Positions 8,264-15,076 of a stretch of DNA of 15,076 nt are shown here, piece by piece. The notes under the pieces were generated by a model. That model was not told the origin of the DNA. It saw only the letters and a program-made list of their open reading frames with translations, and made no database searches. The DNA comes from Cytophagales bacterium (lineage in GTDB: Bacteria; Bacteroidota; Bacteroidia; Cytophagales; Cyclobacteriaceae). The translations under genes were made by a program, and so were the position numbers. The DNA lies in the NCBI GenBank assembly GCA_029262935.1, contig JAJCYK010000013.1:1-15076 (forward strand), in the 5' to 3' direction. How positions within the stretch are numbered: position 1 is the stretch's first letter; every line of letters begins with the position of its first letter.

Positions 8264-9016
8264 TTAACTAGTCCAAATTTCCCAAGCTTTTTCAGCTTGA
8301 AGTTGCAGCATCTCCAGCCCATTTTTAACCTGTGCACCACGGAGTGCAGCAGTTTTCATTAGGGTGGTTACCATGGGGTTGTATACAAGATCATAAACAT
8401 AATGAGAGGAGCTGATTTGATCATAAGACAAATCAGGCAAAGATGCTACTTCTGGAGACATTCCTAGGGGCGTGGTATTAATAATCAAAGGGTATTCTTC
8501 CAAATCCTTTTCTTTAAGATTGTCATAAGATATAGCGGATGCGGTAGCCGTTCTACTTACCATCAGCAAGTCTATTCCAAGGTCTTTTAAAACAGCGTTA
8601 ACAGCGGCTGCAGCACCCCCTGTCCCTAAAATCAAACATTTATGAGGTTTGAACTCATCGAGCCAATGCACCAAGGAAATTTTAAACCCATAGTAATCCG
8701 TATTAAATCCCCTCAATAGGCCAGATGGGCCTATTTTTATGGTGTTCACAGCTCCCACCCGTTGTGCCTCATCACTCAGGCTCGAAAGGTAAGGTATTAC
8801 CGCCTTTTTGTACGGTAAGGTTACATTAAGCCCCACCAGTTGCGGGTATTTGGCAAGTAACAACTCAAGGTCCTCAATGAACTTTAATTCAAACAGCTCA
8901 TATTTAAAATTTTCAAGATTCAATTCTAAAAACTTTGCGGAAAAATAGTCTTTGGAAAAAGAGTGTTTAACAGGCCTACCAATCAGCCCTAGTAAATTTT
9001 CCTTAGCTCCGGTCAT
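8264..9016 (-). CDS. aroE: Shikimate dehydrogenase (NADP+)
   Basis: Reduces 3-dehydroshikimate to shikimate with NADPH, the fourth step of the chorismate pathway to aromatic amino acids, folate and quinones; cytoplasmic. At 250 residues it is slightly shorter than E. coli AroE (272). Substrate-side residues are present: HSFS (18-21), NVTLPYK with catalytic Lys70, and NTDYYGF with Asp107. The nucleotide site shows GTGGAAAAV (131-139) and an SRT segment (154-156) in the position that binds the NADP phosphate. The closing GLEMLQLQAEKAWEIW helix is typical. The HSFSKDYF variant is common in Bacteroidota enzymes. The ATG overlaps the popT stop by 4 nt (ATGA), which suggests translational coupling. 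Confidence 0.95.
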   Translation of the reverse strand: MTGAKENLLGLIGRPVKHSFSKDYFSAKFLELNLENFKYELFELKFIEDLELLLAKYPQLVGLNVTLPYKKAVIPYLSSLSDEAQRVGAVNTIKIGPSGLLRGFNTDYYGFKISLVHWLDEFKPHKCLILGTGGAAAAVNAVLKDLGIDLLMVSRTATASAISYDNLKEKDLEEYPLIINTTPLGMSPEVASLPDLSYDQISSSHYVYDLVYNPMVTTLMKTAALRGAQVKNGLEMLQLQAEKAWEIWTS

Positions 9017-9942
9017 TTTTTTAAACCTTTGGCAGCTTTTTCTATAATCACTACTAGGGCTATTCCCAGGGTAAAAAATAAAATTGAAGCGTAAAGATGA
9101 GGCTCTTGTCCTAAAGTTTGAAAAGTGGTTGGAAGAACATTGTCCTCTACCAGTGGTCTGGATTCTCCATGTCGATCAACAAAGGTCAATAACGTTTCCT
9201 TCCAAGGCCAAACTTTATTAAGTGATCCAATCATAAAGCCCGCAAGCGTAGCAAAGGTGATGTTGCGATATCGGGTAAGTAGCCAGCTGATAGCCCTTGA
9301 AAAAGTCAATAAACCCGTAATACACCCCAAAATAAAAACCAGTAACACTGGAATATTAAATTCTTTAAGAGCATTTACAATGAAGTGGTATTTTCCTAGA
9401 ATTAGCAGTATGAAGCTGCCCGATATTCCCGGAAGTATCATGGCGCAAATTGCAATTGCGCCAGATATGAATATCAGAAAGTAGTTGTCTGGGGTTTCAG
9501 TAGGCACGGCCTTGGTCAAGAAATAAGCACTTAGAATCCCCAGGATAAAAAAAACAACCACCGTGACATTCCATTGTTTAATGTCCCGGCTAACTATTAA
9601 TGAGGAAATAAGTATTAATCCAAAAAAGAACGACCACAATTGAATGGGGTGGTTTTCCAAAAGGTAACTGATGATACGTGCTAGTGAGATTAGACTTACC
9701 CCAATTCCAAAAAGCAGTGTGATGAGAAAACCGCCGTTAATTTTAATCCAAAACCCCTGAAAATCTCCTTTCAGAATTAATTTAGCGGCTGTTATATCTA
9801 CGGACTTAATACTTGTAAGAAGCTCCTCGTATATCCCGGTGATAAAGGCTATAGTACCACCTGATACTCCGGGTACAATATCAGCACTGCCCATTCCTAC
9901 TCCTTTGAGGAACAGCGCGATAAATTCTTTCAATGGTTTCAA
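9013..9942 (-). CDS. popT: DUF368 membrane protein, PopT-type undecaprenyl-phosphate translocase
   Basis: An integral membrane protein of 309 residues with about eight hydrophobic segments. DUF368 proteins of Vibrio cholerae and Staphylococcus aureus have been linked to flipping undecaprenyl phosphate back to the cytoplasmic face, recycling the lipid carrier used for peptidoglycan and surface polysaccharides. Two related re-entrant motifs mark the internal duplication: DIVPGVSGGTIAFITGIYEE (21-40) and MILPGISGSFILLILGKY (168-185). The start is a TTG at 9942: no in-frame ATG exists after the upstream stop, and the resulting MKPLKEFIALFLKG matches family N-termini; a second TTG at 9933 is possible. 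It lies 10 nt after the ComA-like gene and overlaps aroE by 4 nt. Placement in an operon headed by a Wzc-like protein fits a role in carrier recycling. Family membership is secure; the transport role here is by homology. Confidence 0.88.
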   Translation of the reverse strand: MKPLKEFIALFLKGVGMGSADIVPGVSGGTIAFITGIYEELLTSIKSVDITAAKLILKGDFQGFWIKINGGFLITLLFGIGVSLISLARIISYLLENHPIQLWSFFFGLILISSLIVSRDIKQWNVTVVVFFILGILSAYFLTKAVPTETPDNYFLIFISGAIAICAMILPGISGSFILLILGKYHFIVNALKEFNIPVLLVFILGCITGLLTFSRAISWLLTRYRNITFATLAGFMIGSLNKVWPWKETLLTFVDRHGESRPLVEDNVLPTTFQTLGQEPHLYASILFFTLGIALVVIIEKAAKGLKK

Positions 9943-9952
9943 AACAAGCTAC

Positions 9953-10729
9953 TTATACACCAAAATCGGCATTATTAATAAAATGACTAAATGTGTCGCC
10001 CCGTAGCCCCAATCGGATAGTTTCTAGAGGTATGACCTCATTTGGTGCAATGTTTCCCAAATTGACATTGGCCCCACAAAGTTTTATGAACCAAACCTGT
10101 TGGGACTTTTGTGGAGCTTCCCAAATGATCTTTTCAAAAGGAATCTTTGTTAAAATCTCCTGAACCAACCCACTACGCACTTCTCCAGTGGATCGGAACA
10201 AACCCACATTGCCTGCTTCCCGAGCTTCTCCAATAACTTTCCAAGCGCCTGCATCAAGTTCCGCCTGCATCAATTTGATCCATTTATAAGGAGGAATGAT
10301 TTTTTCTACATCTTTGGACCCAACTTCAGAAAGCACCGTTACCTGGGAGCTCAGTTGATGAATGAAATCGCACTTCAGTTGGTGATCAAGCTCAATAGAA
10401 CCGTCGGATACTTCAGCAAAAGTCATTTCATACTTATCCAATATCTTCCGATAATCTTCAAACTGATTCCGTACCACAAAGGCTTCAAATAGCGTACCTC
10501 CAAAATAGGTAGGGATGTTGTGGTCTCGATACCGCTGGAGTTTTTCTTTAAGATTGGGAGTCACGTATGAGGTTCCCCAACCTAATTTCACGATATCCAC
10601 ATGATCCCCACAAAGCTCCAAAAAGTCATCTATTTCTCTAAGGCTCAATCCTTTATCCATTACCATGGTATAACCGAACTGCCGAGGCTTTTTGGTTCTT
10701 TCTGGAATGTTGTTCAGCTTATAATTCAT
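9953..10729 (-). CDS. comA: ComA-like phosphosulfolactate synthase
   Basis: A 258-residue TIM-barrel protein of the ComA family, whose known reaction joins sulfite to phosphoenolpyruvate to give (2R)-3-phosphosulfolactate. That is the first step of coenzyme M synthesis in methanogens, and a related enzyme serves sulfolactate formation in Bacillus spores. Conserved segments seen: DIVKLGWGTS (45-54), GGTLFEAF (78-85), EVSDGSI (106-112), SEVGSKD (134-140), EAREAGNVGLF (168-178). Coenzyme M is not expected in this phylum, so the product may feed cysteate or sulfonolipid synthesis; that is inference. I chose the ATG at 10729 (MNYKLNNIPERT, 1 nt after the TPR stop) over a TTG at 10756 that would overlap the TPR gene by 26 nt. 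The name comA here means the sulfonate enzyme, not the competence transporter. Confidence 0.87.
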   Translation of the reverse strand: MNYKLNNIPERTKKPRQFGYTMVMDKGLSLREIDDFLELCGDHVDIVKLGWGTSYVTPNLKEKLQRYRDHNIPTYFGGTLFEAFVVRNQFEDYRKILDKYEMTFAEVSDGSIELDHQLKCDFIHQLSSQVTVLSEVGSKDVEKIIPPYKWIKLMQAELDAGAWKVIGEAREAGNVGLFRSTGEVRSGLVQEILTKIPFEKIIWEAPQKSQQVWFIKLCGANVNLGNIAPNEVIPLETIRLGLRGDTFSHFINNADFGV

Positions 10730-10730
10730 A

Positions 10731-12131
10731 CTATTTCTCAGGTCTGTATTGGTCAATGATTTTAATTAAAGCTTTTTGGTTAATGAGCTTTGGGTAAAAT
10801 TCGAAAAGCTCCTGATGCTTTTCAAAGTCCAAAATTAATGCATTTTCTAAATAAGCCAAGCCTTCCTTATATTTCCCGGCAGCAATAAAATAAGCAACAG
10901 CTCGATAGTATAGGCTGGCTGCTTCAGGATCTTCCTCCAATCCGTTAAGGATAAGCTCTATGGATTTTTGATAATCTCCCTGCTCATAGTACAAAAAGGA
11001 CCAATTAAGCCAAATTTGAACGTTTTCAGGATCCAGTAGAGAAGCTTCACTATAAGCTTCCAGGCTTGAAACTAAATTGCCCACTTTAAATTCAGATTCT
11101 GCTAAGGCCAACCAGTAAGTTTCGTTGTCTGGATTTAGTTTTAAAGCCTTTTTGTAAAAATGGGTGGCTTCATACCATTTGGTTTGAGCGTTTAACGACT
11201 TTCCCATGCCAAAAAGAGCTTCATCGTAAAAGTTGTCTAGTTTATAAGCTTTGCGGTAATATTTTAAAGCCAAATCGAAATGTTCCAACTTTTCATAGGC
11301 CTCCGCCATACAGAAATAAGTTTCCGCGGAAGGCCCCTCAAGATCTGCAGTAAGCCTGTAAGCGTTCAAGGCGTTTGAAAAATCACTTAAGCTCATGTAA
11401 GTGTTTCCCAAATTGAAGTGGGCAGAAGCGAAGTCATCTTTTATTAGTATGGCATACTGATAGGCGGAAATGGCTTTGTCATTTTGCCCCAACTTATGAT
11501 AAATAATACCCAAGTTGTACCAGCCCAAATGAGAATAGGGGTCCTGATCGATGAATTTCTGGTAGTAATCCAAACTGTCATTTAAAGCTCCTACGATATC
11601 TAAACAGTATGCCAATTCATATAGCGCTCCGTCGTGTTGCAAATTGCTTTCTACGGCCAGTTTATAGGCTGCAATGGCCTGGTGGTACTCTGTAGCATGT
11701 TGATGAGCAAGCCCGATTTGATAGTAAATTTCATCTTTGTAGGTAGCGAAATCTAGTGCGTGTTCCAACGTTTGAACTGCGCGCTCATATTTGTCTGTAA
11801 TGGAGAATATATGGGCTTGCAAGGTAAGTAATTCCACATCGTGCGGTTGTAGGGAAATGGCTTTTTCTAAGAGCTCTAAAGCTTCTGGATATTGATTTAA
11901 ACTTGCCAGTACCTGACTTTTCATGGCAATTAGATCCACAGAAAAGGGGTAGAGTTCCAATCCGAAATCACACGTTTTTAAGGCCTTTTGAAACCGTCCT
12001 TGATCGCTGTAATAATTGAACAAGATTTCCAAGTCTTCAACTTCAAAGAAATAAGAAGTCTTTTTAGCTAAGTGATCTTCAAATAGCCGTACCAAGTCCT
12101 GGATTTTACGTCGTTTGGAGTTGTTACTCAT
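10731..12131 (-). CDS. Tetratricopeptide repeat protein
   Basis: A 466-residue protein composed almost wholly of TPR helix pairs, about 12 from residue 32 to 440; clear units include AHFNLGNTYMSLSDFSNALNAY and LGWYNLGIIYHKLGQNDKAI. It has no signal peptide or membrane segment, so it is probably a cytoplasmic scaffold. The N-terminus (MSNNSKRRKIQDLVRLFEDH) is basic and precedes the repeats; the C-terminus (ELFEFYPKLINQKALIKIIDQYR) forms a non-TPR cap. No enzymatic domain is visible and the partner is unknown. Its ATG shares one base with the cpsB stop (TAATG) and its stop lies 1 nt before the ComA-like ATG, so expression of the three is probably coupled. A link to the neighbouring phosphatase or sulfonate enzyme is inferred only from position. 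Confidence 0.9.
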   Translation of the reverse strand: MSNNSKRRKIQDLVRLFEDHLAKKTSYFFEVEDLEILFNYYSDQGRFQKALKTCDFGLELYPFSVDLIAMKSQVLASLNQYPEALELLEKAISLQPHDVELLTLQAHIFSITDKYERAVQTLEHALDFATYKDEIYYQIGLAHQHATEYHQAIAAYKLAVESNLQHDGALYELAYCLDIVGALNDSLDYYQKFIDQDPYSHLGWYNLGIIYHKLGQNDKAISAYQYAILIKDDFASAHFNLGNTYMSLSDFSNALNAYRLTADLEGPSAETYFCMAEAYEKLEHFDLALKYYRKAYKLDNFYDEALFGMGKSLNAQTKWYEATHFYKKALKLNPDNETYWLALAESEFKVGNLVSSLEAYSEASLLDPENVQIWLNWSFLYYEQGDYQKSIELILNGLEEDPEAASLYYRAVAYFIAAGKYKEGLAYLENALILDFEKHQELFEFYPKLINQKALIKIIDQYRPEK

Positions 12132-12862
12132 TAAAGAAAGTTGTTTAATAGTGGCAATTCCATGGCCTTAGCAAAATACTTGCTGTCCAGTGTTTCGGTT
12201 ATAGCTCTTAAATGCTTAATGTTGTGGCAATCGGTGCCTAAGAAGCTTATCACTTTTTCATCGATCAACATTTCTGCAAGCTTTCTGGCTTCTTTGCTGT
12301 AATAACCACTCAATGATATGGTGTTTAACTGCAACAGGACACCACGTTCAATTAGTTCCTCCAGCAGCTCGGGTTTATTTTGGGCAAAAACATATCTTTC
12401 AGGATGCGCCAATACCGGTTTTAAACCCTTGGAGATTATCTTAAAGATTCCTTCTCTGAGGTAAGCAGGTTCGTTGAGAAATGAAGTCTCAAAGAGCAAA
12501 TAGTTATCACCAAAGGTTAACAGAGGTTGGTCGTCATCAAGCATCTGAATGAAATGCTCATCAAGGTAATATTCAGCCGCTGCTTCCACCTCCAAATCAA
12601 TCCCCACGAGGTCCACTTTTTCTTGCAAAACCTTTACTCTTGACCTAATCCCTTCTGTAGTATTGGGATAAAAATCATGCATTACGTGGGGTGTGGTAAT
12701 CACTTTTTGATATCCTAAATTTGACATCATTTGTAAAATCTCCAATGATTCCTCCACGCTTTGAACCCCATCATCAACACCAGGGATCAAATGAGAATGT
12801 ACGTCCACCATCAATGGGCGTACACTTATATCTAACGTTTTTTTTCTAAATAGTGATAACAC
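12131..12862 (-). CDS. PHP-family tyrosine-protein phosphatase, CpsB/YwqE type
   Basis: A metal-dependent protein-tyrosine phosphatase of the polymerase-and-histidinol-phosphatase fold, 243 residues, cytoplasmic. Relatives (CpsB of Streptococcus, YwqE of Bacillus) remove phosphate from the tyrosine tail of the BY-kinase that controls capsule or exopolysaccharide assembly. Metal-site motifs are complete: HSHLIPGVDDG (22-32), TPH (57-59), HPERY in the middle of the second half and GTDCHN near the C-terminus. The start is a GTG at 12862; an internal ATG (residue 18) just before VDVHSHL would cut the N-terminal segment usually present. It lies 20 nt downstream of the Wzc-like kinase gene, its likely substrate, and overlaps the TPR start by one base. 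Confidence 0.92.
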   Translation of the reverse strand: MLSLFRKKTLDISVRPLMVDVHSHLIPGVDDGVQSVEESLEILQMMSNLGYQKVITTPHVMHDFYPNTTEGIRSRVKVLQEKVDLVGIDLEVEAAAEYYLDEHFIQMLDDDQPLLTFGDNYLLFETSFLNEPAYLREGIFKIISKGLKPVLAHPERYVFAQNKPELLEELIERGVLLQLNTISLSGYYSKEARKLAEMLIDEKVISFLGTDCHNIKHLRAITETLDSKYFAKAMELPLLNNFL

Positions 12863-12882
12863 AGAGGCGTTTCTGTCAAATG

Positions 12883-15075
12883 TTACTCATAATACCCGCT
12901 TCCATAACCATAACCATACCCGTAGCTCCTTTTACTGTTGGTTTGGACGGAGTTCAATACTATTGAGAGATTACTAAACCTATTGGTTTTTGCCAACCTA
13001 TTCAAGGAATTGACAAAGTCTTTTCTGGAATAATTAGCTCGAATTACATATATCGGAATGTCAGCTTTTTTCATAGCCAATATACCATCGGTTACGAGCC
13101 CTACTGGGGGAGTATCCAAAATGATTGTATGATAAGTTTTTTTTAATGTTTTAAACAATTTATCAACTTCTTCACCCATTAGTAATTCTGAAGGGTTAGG
13201 AGGGGTCGGCCCCGCAGGAAGGTAATGGAGGTTTTCCAACTCAGTTTCATAAATGCATTCTTTGTAGTTGTGCCGGTTAATTAAAATAGTAGATAGTCCT
13301 TTTTCAGAATTTGTATTTCCAAAGGCTGTATGGATTTTAGGTCTTCTCATATCCATGTCAACTAGCAACACCTTTTGCTTGGACAAACTAATAATACCAC
13401 CCAGATTAATGGCCAGAAATGTTTTCCCTTCACCGCTAACTGTTGAGGTTACAGAAATGATCTTCTGATCTTTAGGAACTCTCAAAAATTCCATGTTGGT
13501 ACGAATCGTGCGCAAGCTCTCACTTACTGGGGACTTAGGGTTTTTAGAAATGATTAATTTACTGACTTCCAACTTCTCTTTGCTGTAGTGTGGAACAATG
13601 CCAAGTATTGGTAAGGGCGTTAAGCGCTCCACTTCCGATTGACTGGAAATCTTGTTGTGCATCAGATAGCGCCCACCTACAAACAGAAAACTGAATATGA
13701 AACCGCTAACTAATCCAATGCCATATATAATAAGCTTGTTTGGTGAAACTGGGCCTCGGGGTAGAACAGCTCCTGATAAAATTACAAAGTCTGTCACTGT
13801 TCCGGCTTGGGCAATTTGAAAATCAGCCTTCAACTGCATCAAAGTGAGTAGAAACTCTTCATACAAGGTAAAATTTCGTTGATTGCTACTGAACTCAGTT
13901 CCTTTTGAAGGGAGCTGTCGCAGGCGACTATCCAGGGTTAATTTTTTAGAGCTTACCACCAGTTGCTCACCTTCCAACTCACGCTTGTACCCAGCAAGCA
14001 ATCCGACAATGTTTTCTTTAGCTGAAGAAATTTCCTGATCTTTCTTTGTTACAGCAAAAGTATTTTCATTATAGGAAATCATGAGGATTTCACGCTGTTT
14101 AACCAATTCGTCTAGTTGTGTCAACGCGCCATTTACTTCTGGATTGTAGTGTGAATATCCTAATGGGGATTCACTAGCATCAGCATCAATTTGCAAATTG
14201 GTTTGTAGGTGATTTATATCTGTTAATTTCTTCTGGATCGCCAACCTCTGAGAGTCCAACTCAGAAATTGCCTTAATGGTATTACTGAGATCTGACTGGA
14301 CATCTGTGGTTTTATTTTGAATTGTGAAACTCTCAAAGTAGCTTTCATAATCTTGCAACTTGTTTTGTGTTAGCAATAGTTGCTCATCCAAAAAGTCAAT
14401 TTTTTGATGGTTGGCTTTATTTTTTTGTTCTTTAGTATAGGTTAAGTAGATGGTATCAATTGCATTTACCAAATCCCGGGCTTTGTACCTGTTATGATCT
14501 CTAAATGATATTCGGATGGTATTGGCCGTTAAATTAAGCGGTTCTACCACCAAGTTATCCTCTAAGTAACCAATCAAACTAGCTGCACTATTAATTTTGA
14601 AACTATATAACTGGCTAAGATTTAAGCTTTCAGGATCTTGATTCAGCAGTACTTTAAAACTGAAATGCTCGTTAGCAATGGTCTCTCCAAACCGATAAAC
14701 GGCATTAGACTCGGCAGCTCCTTCAGGATAACCCAAAGTAAACTCTTTGTCATTTCGAATCGAAACGGTAAACGGTTTATCATAAACCCAACCATCCAAT
14801 AGGTTATATTCCACCCTAAAGGGAGGGCTATGATACTTTTCGTCCTCTAAAATGTTTCCTACAGAGTAATAGCTAACCTCCAGGTCCAAGGTTTCAATTA
14901 CCTTGAAGAAAAAAAGCTTTGATTTTAGAAGTTCTATCTCGCCAGAAAGGTTGGTGAGGTTCTGTTCCTCATTAATTTCCAAAAAGCCTAAGAGACTAGC
15001 ATCATTCTTAATATTTAACTTTAAATCAGAGTAACTCTCAAAGAGTGGCTTAGTCCATCGAATGACCAGATAGGC
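12883..15075 (-). CDS. Wzc-like polysaccharide co-polymerase and tyrosine autokinase, 5'-truncated by window edge
   Basis: Inner-membrane protein controlling surface polysaccharide polymerisation and export by cycles of tyrosine autophosphorylation. The frame is open to the right edge (730 codons visible), so the true start lies outside; a TTG at 14982 is internal, since YLVIRWTKPLFESYSDLKL upstream fits the end of the first membrane helix and the Wzz domain. Then come a periplasmic region with coiled coils (about residues 200-390), a proline-rich PRGPVSP segment, and a second membrane helix (about 440-460, IIYGIGLVSGFIFSFLFV). The BY-kinase domain has Walker A SGEGKT (547-552), Walker A' LLVDMD (570-575), Walker B IILDTPP (651-657) and a tail with six tyrosines in Gly-Tyr repeats (718-729). 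It is the first visible gene of the minus-strand operon, followed by its probable phosphatase. Confidence 0.94.
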   Translation of the reverse strand, partial: AYLVIRWTKPLFESYSDLKLNIKNDASLLGFLEINEEQNLTNLSGEIELLKSKLFFFKVIETLDLEVSYYSVGNILEDEKYHSPPFRVEYNLLDGWVYDKPFTVSIRNDKEFTLGYPEGAAESNAVYRFGETIANEHFSFKVLLNQDPESLNLSQLYSFKINSAASLIGYLEDNLVVEPLNLTANTIRISFRDHNRYKARDLVNAIDTIYLTYTKEQKNKANHQKIDFLDEQLLLTQNKLQDYESYFESFTIQNKTTDVQSDLSNTIKAISELDSQRLAIQKKLTDINHLQTNLQIDADASESPLGYSHYNPEVNGALTQLDELVKQREILMISYNENTFAVTKKDQEISSAKENIVGLLAGYKRELEGEQLVVSSKKLTLDSRLRQLPSKGTEFSSNQRNFTLYEEFLLTLMQLKADFQIAQAGTVTDFVILSGAVLPRGPVSPNKLIIYGIGLVSGFIFSFLFVGGRYLMHNKISSQSEVERLTPLPILGIVPHYSKEKLEVSKLIISKNPKSPVSESLRTIRTNMEFLRVPKDQKIISVTSTVSGEGKTFLAINLGGIISLSKQKVLLVDMDMRRPKIHTAFGNTNSEKGLSTILINRHNYKECIYETELENLHYLPAGPTPPNPSELLMGEEVDKLFKTLKKTYHTIILDTPPVGLVTDGILAMKKADIPIYVIRANYSRKDFVNSLNRLAKTNRFSNLSIVLNSVQTNSKRSYGYGYGYGSGYYE
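12902..12925 (-). repeat. Four hexanucleotide units encoding the Gly-Tyr tail of the BY-kinase
   Basis: On the plus strand four 6-base units read CCATAA, CCATAA, CCATAC, CCGTAG; on the coding strand they give alternating Tyr and Gly codons (TAT/TAC/TAC-GG type). The array is in frame with a 6-base period, so gain or loss of one unit would change the tyrosine count by one without a frameshift. The last unit is diverged, so it is an imperfect microsatellite. Confidence 0.7.
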
Positions 15076-15076
15076 C

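Larger units (their letters stand above)
6219..15076 (-). other. Probable seven-gene operon (wzc-like to uvrB)
   Basis: All seven minus-strand genes are spaced from -4 to +26 nt: kinase to phosphatase 20, phosphatase to TPR -1, TPR to ComA-like 1, ComA-like to popT 10, popT to aroE -4, aroE to uvrB 26. No terminator hairpin with a U tract and no strong TAnnTTTG element is visible in these joints. The promoter is expected beyond the right edge, probably ahead of further polysaccharide genes. Internal promoters inside coding regions cannot be excluded. Confidence 0.7.

Noticed and set aside
9125..9484. Plus-strand open frame inside popT
   Set aside because: It is antisense to a conserved membrane protein and has no family resemblance or start context of its own.
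12861..12876. Small hairpin ACAGA/TCTGT between the kinase and phosphatase genes
   Set aside because: Only five base pairs and no U tract on the minus strand, so it is not a credible terminator.
12876..12883. Possible internal promoter (AACATTTG on the minus strand) before cpsB
   Set aside because: One mismatch to TAnnTTTG, no -33 partner, and too close to the start codon to be convincing.
14980..14982. TTG as the start of the Wzc-like gene
   Set aside because: Thirty-one further in-frame codons reach the window edge and look like the family's first membrane helix and Wzz domain.
1..15076. CRISPR arrays, insertion sequences, phage genes, tRNA or rRNA genes
   Set aside because: No spaced direct repeats, transposase or integrase reading frames, or cloverleaf/rRNA-like segments were recognised; almost all sequence is taken up by chromosomal genes.

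Overview
The window looks like ordinary chromosome from a member of the Bacteroidota, probably Flavobacteriales-like, though the order is uncertain. The signs are a fused SecD-SecF protein, candidate TAnnTTTG -7 promoter elements, no obvious Shine-Dalgarno sequences, an AroE with an HSFSKxYF N-terminus, and a Wzc-type kinase followed by a PHP-family CpsB/YwqE phosphatase. No mobile element, CRISPR array, tRNA or rRNA was seen. Coding density is very high and no gene-free stretch exceeds about 100 bases.

Left part (1-6220). The 3' part of secDF (+, cut by the left edge) converges on aspS (-), and a strong two-way hairpin terminator lies between them. Divergent from aspS is a plus-strand pair: a small exported protein of unknown function, then tadA (tRNA adenosine deaminase) 4 nt later. 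A Mn-type superoxide dismutase follows with its own likely promoter and terminator. These genes serve protein export, translation and oxidative-stress defence.

Right part (6219-15076). Seven genes run on the minus strand with gaps of 26 nt or less and several overlaps, so they probably form one transcription unit read from right to left: a Wzc-like tyrosine autokinase/polysaccharide co-polymerase (cut by the right edge), its likely cognate phosphatase CpsB/YwqE, a protein made of TPR repeats, a ComA-like phosphosulfolactate synthase, a DUF368 (PopT-type) undecaprenyl-phosphate translocase, shikimate dehydrogenase AroE, and UvrB. The first two belong to surface polysaccharide export. PopT could recycle the lipid carrier that such export consumes. 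The ComA homologue could feed sulfonate metabolism, for example sulfonolipid precursors. AroE and UvrB look like housekeeping passengers at the 3' end.

No clearly undescribed system is visible. The most interesting points are the joining of tyrosine-phosphorylation control, undecaprenyl-phosphate recycling and a sulfonate-forming enzyme in one tight operon; the repeat-encoded tyrosine tail of the kinase; and the sod terminator that overlaps the end of the convergent uvrB gene.
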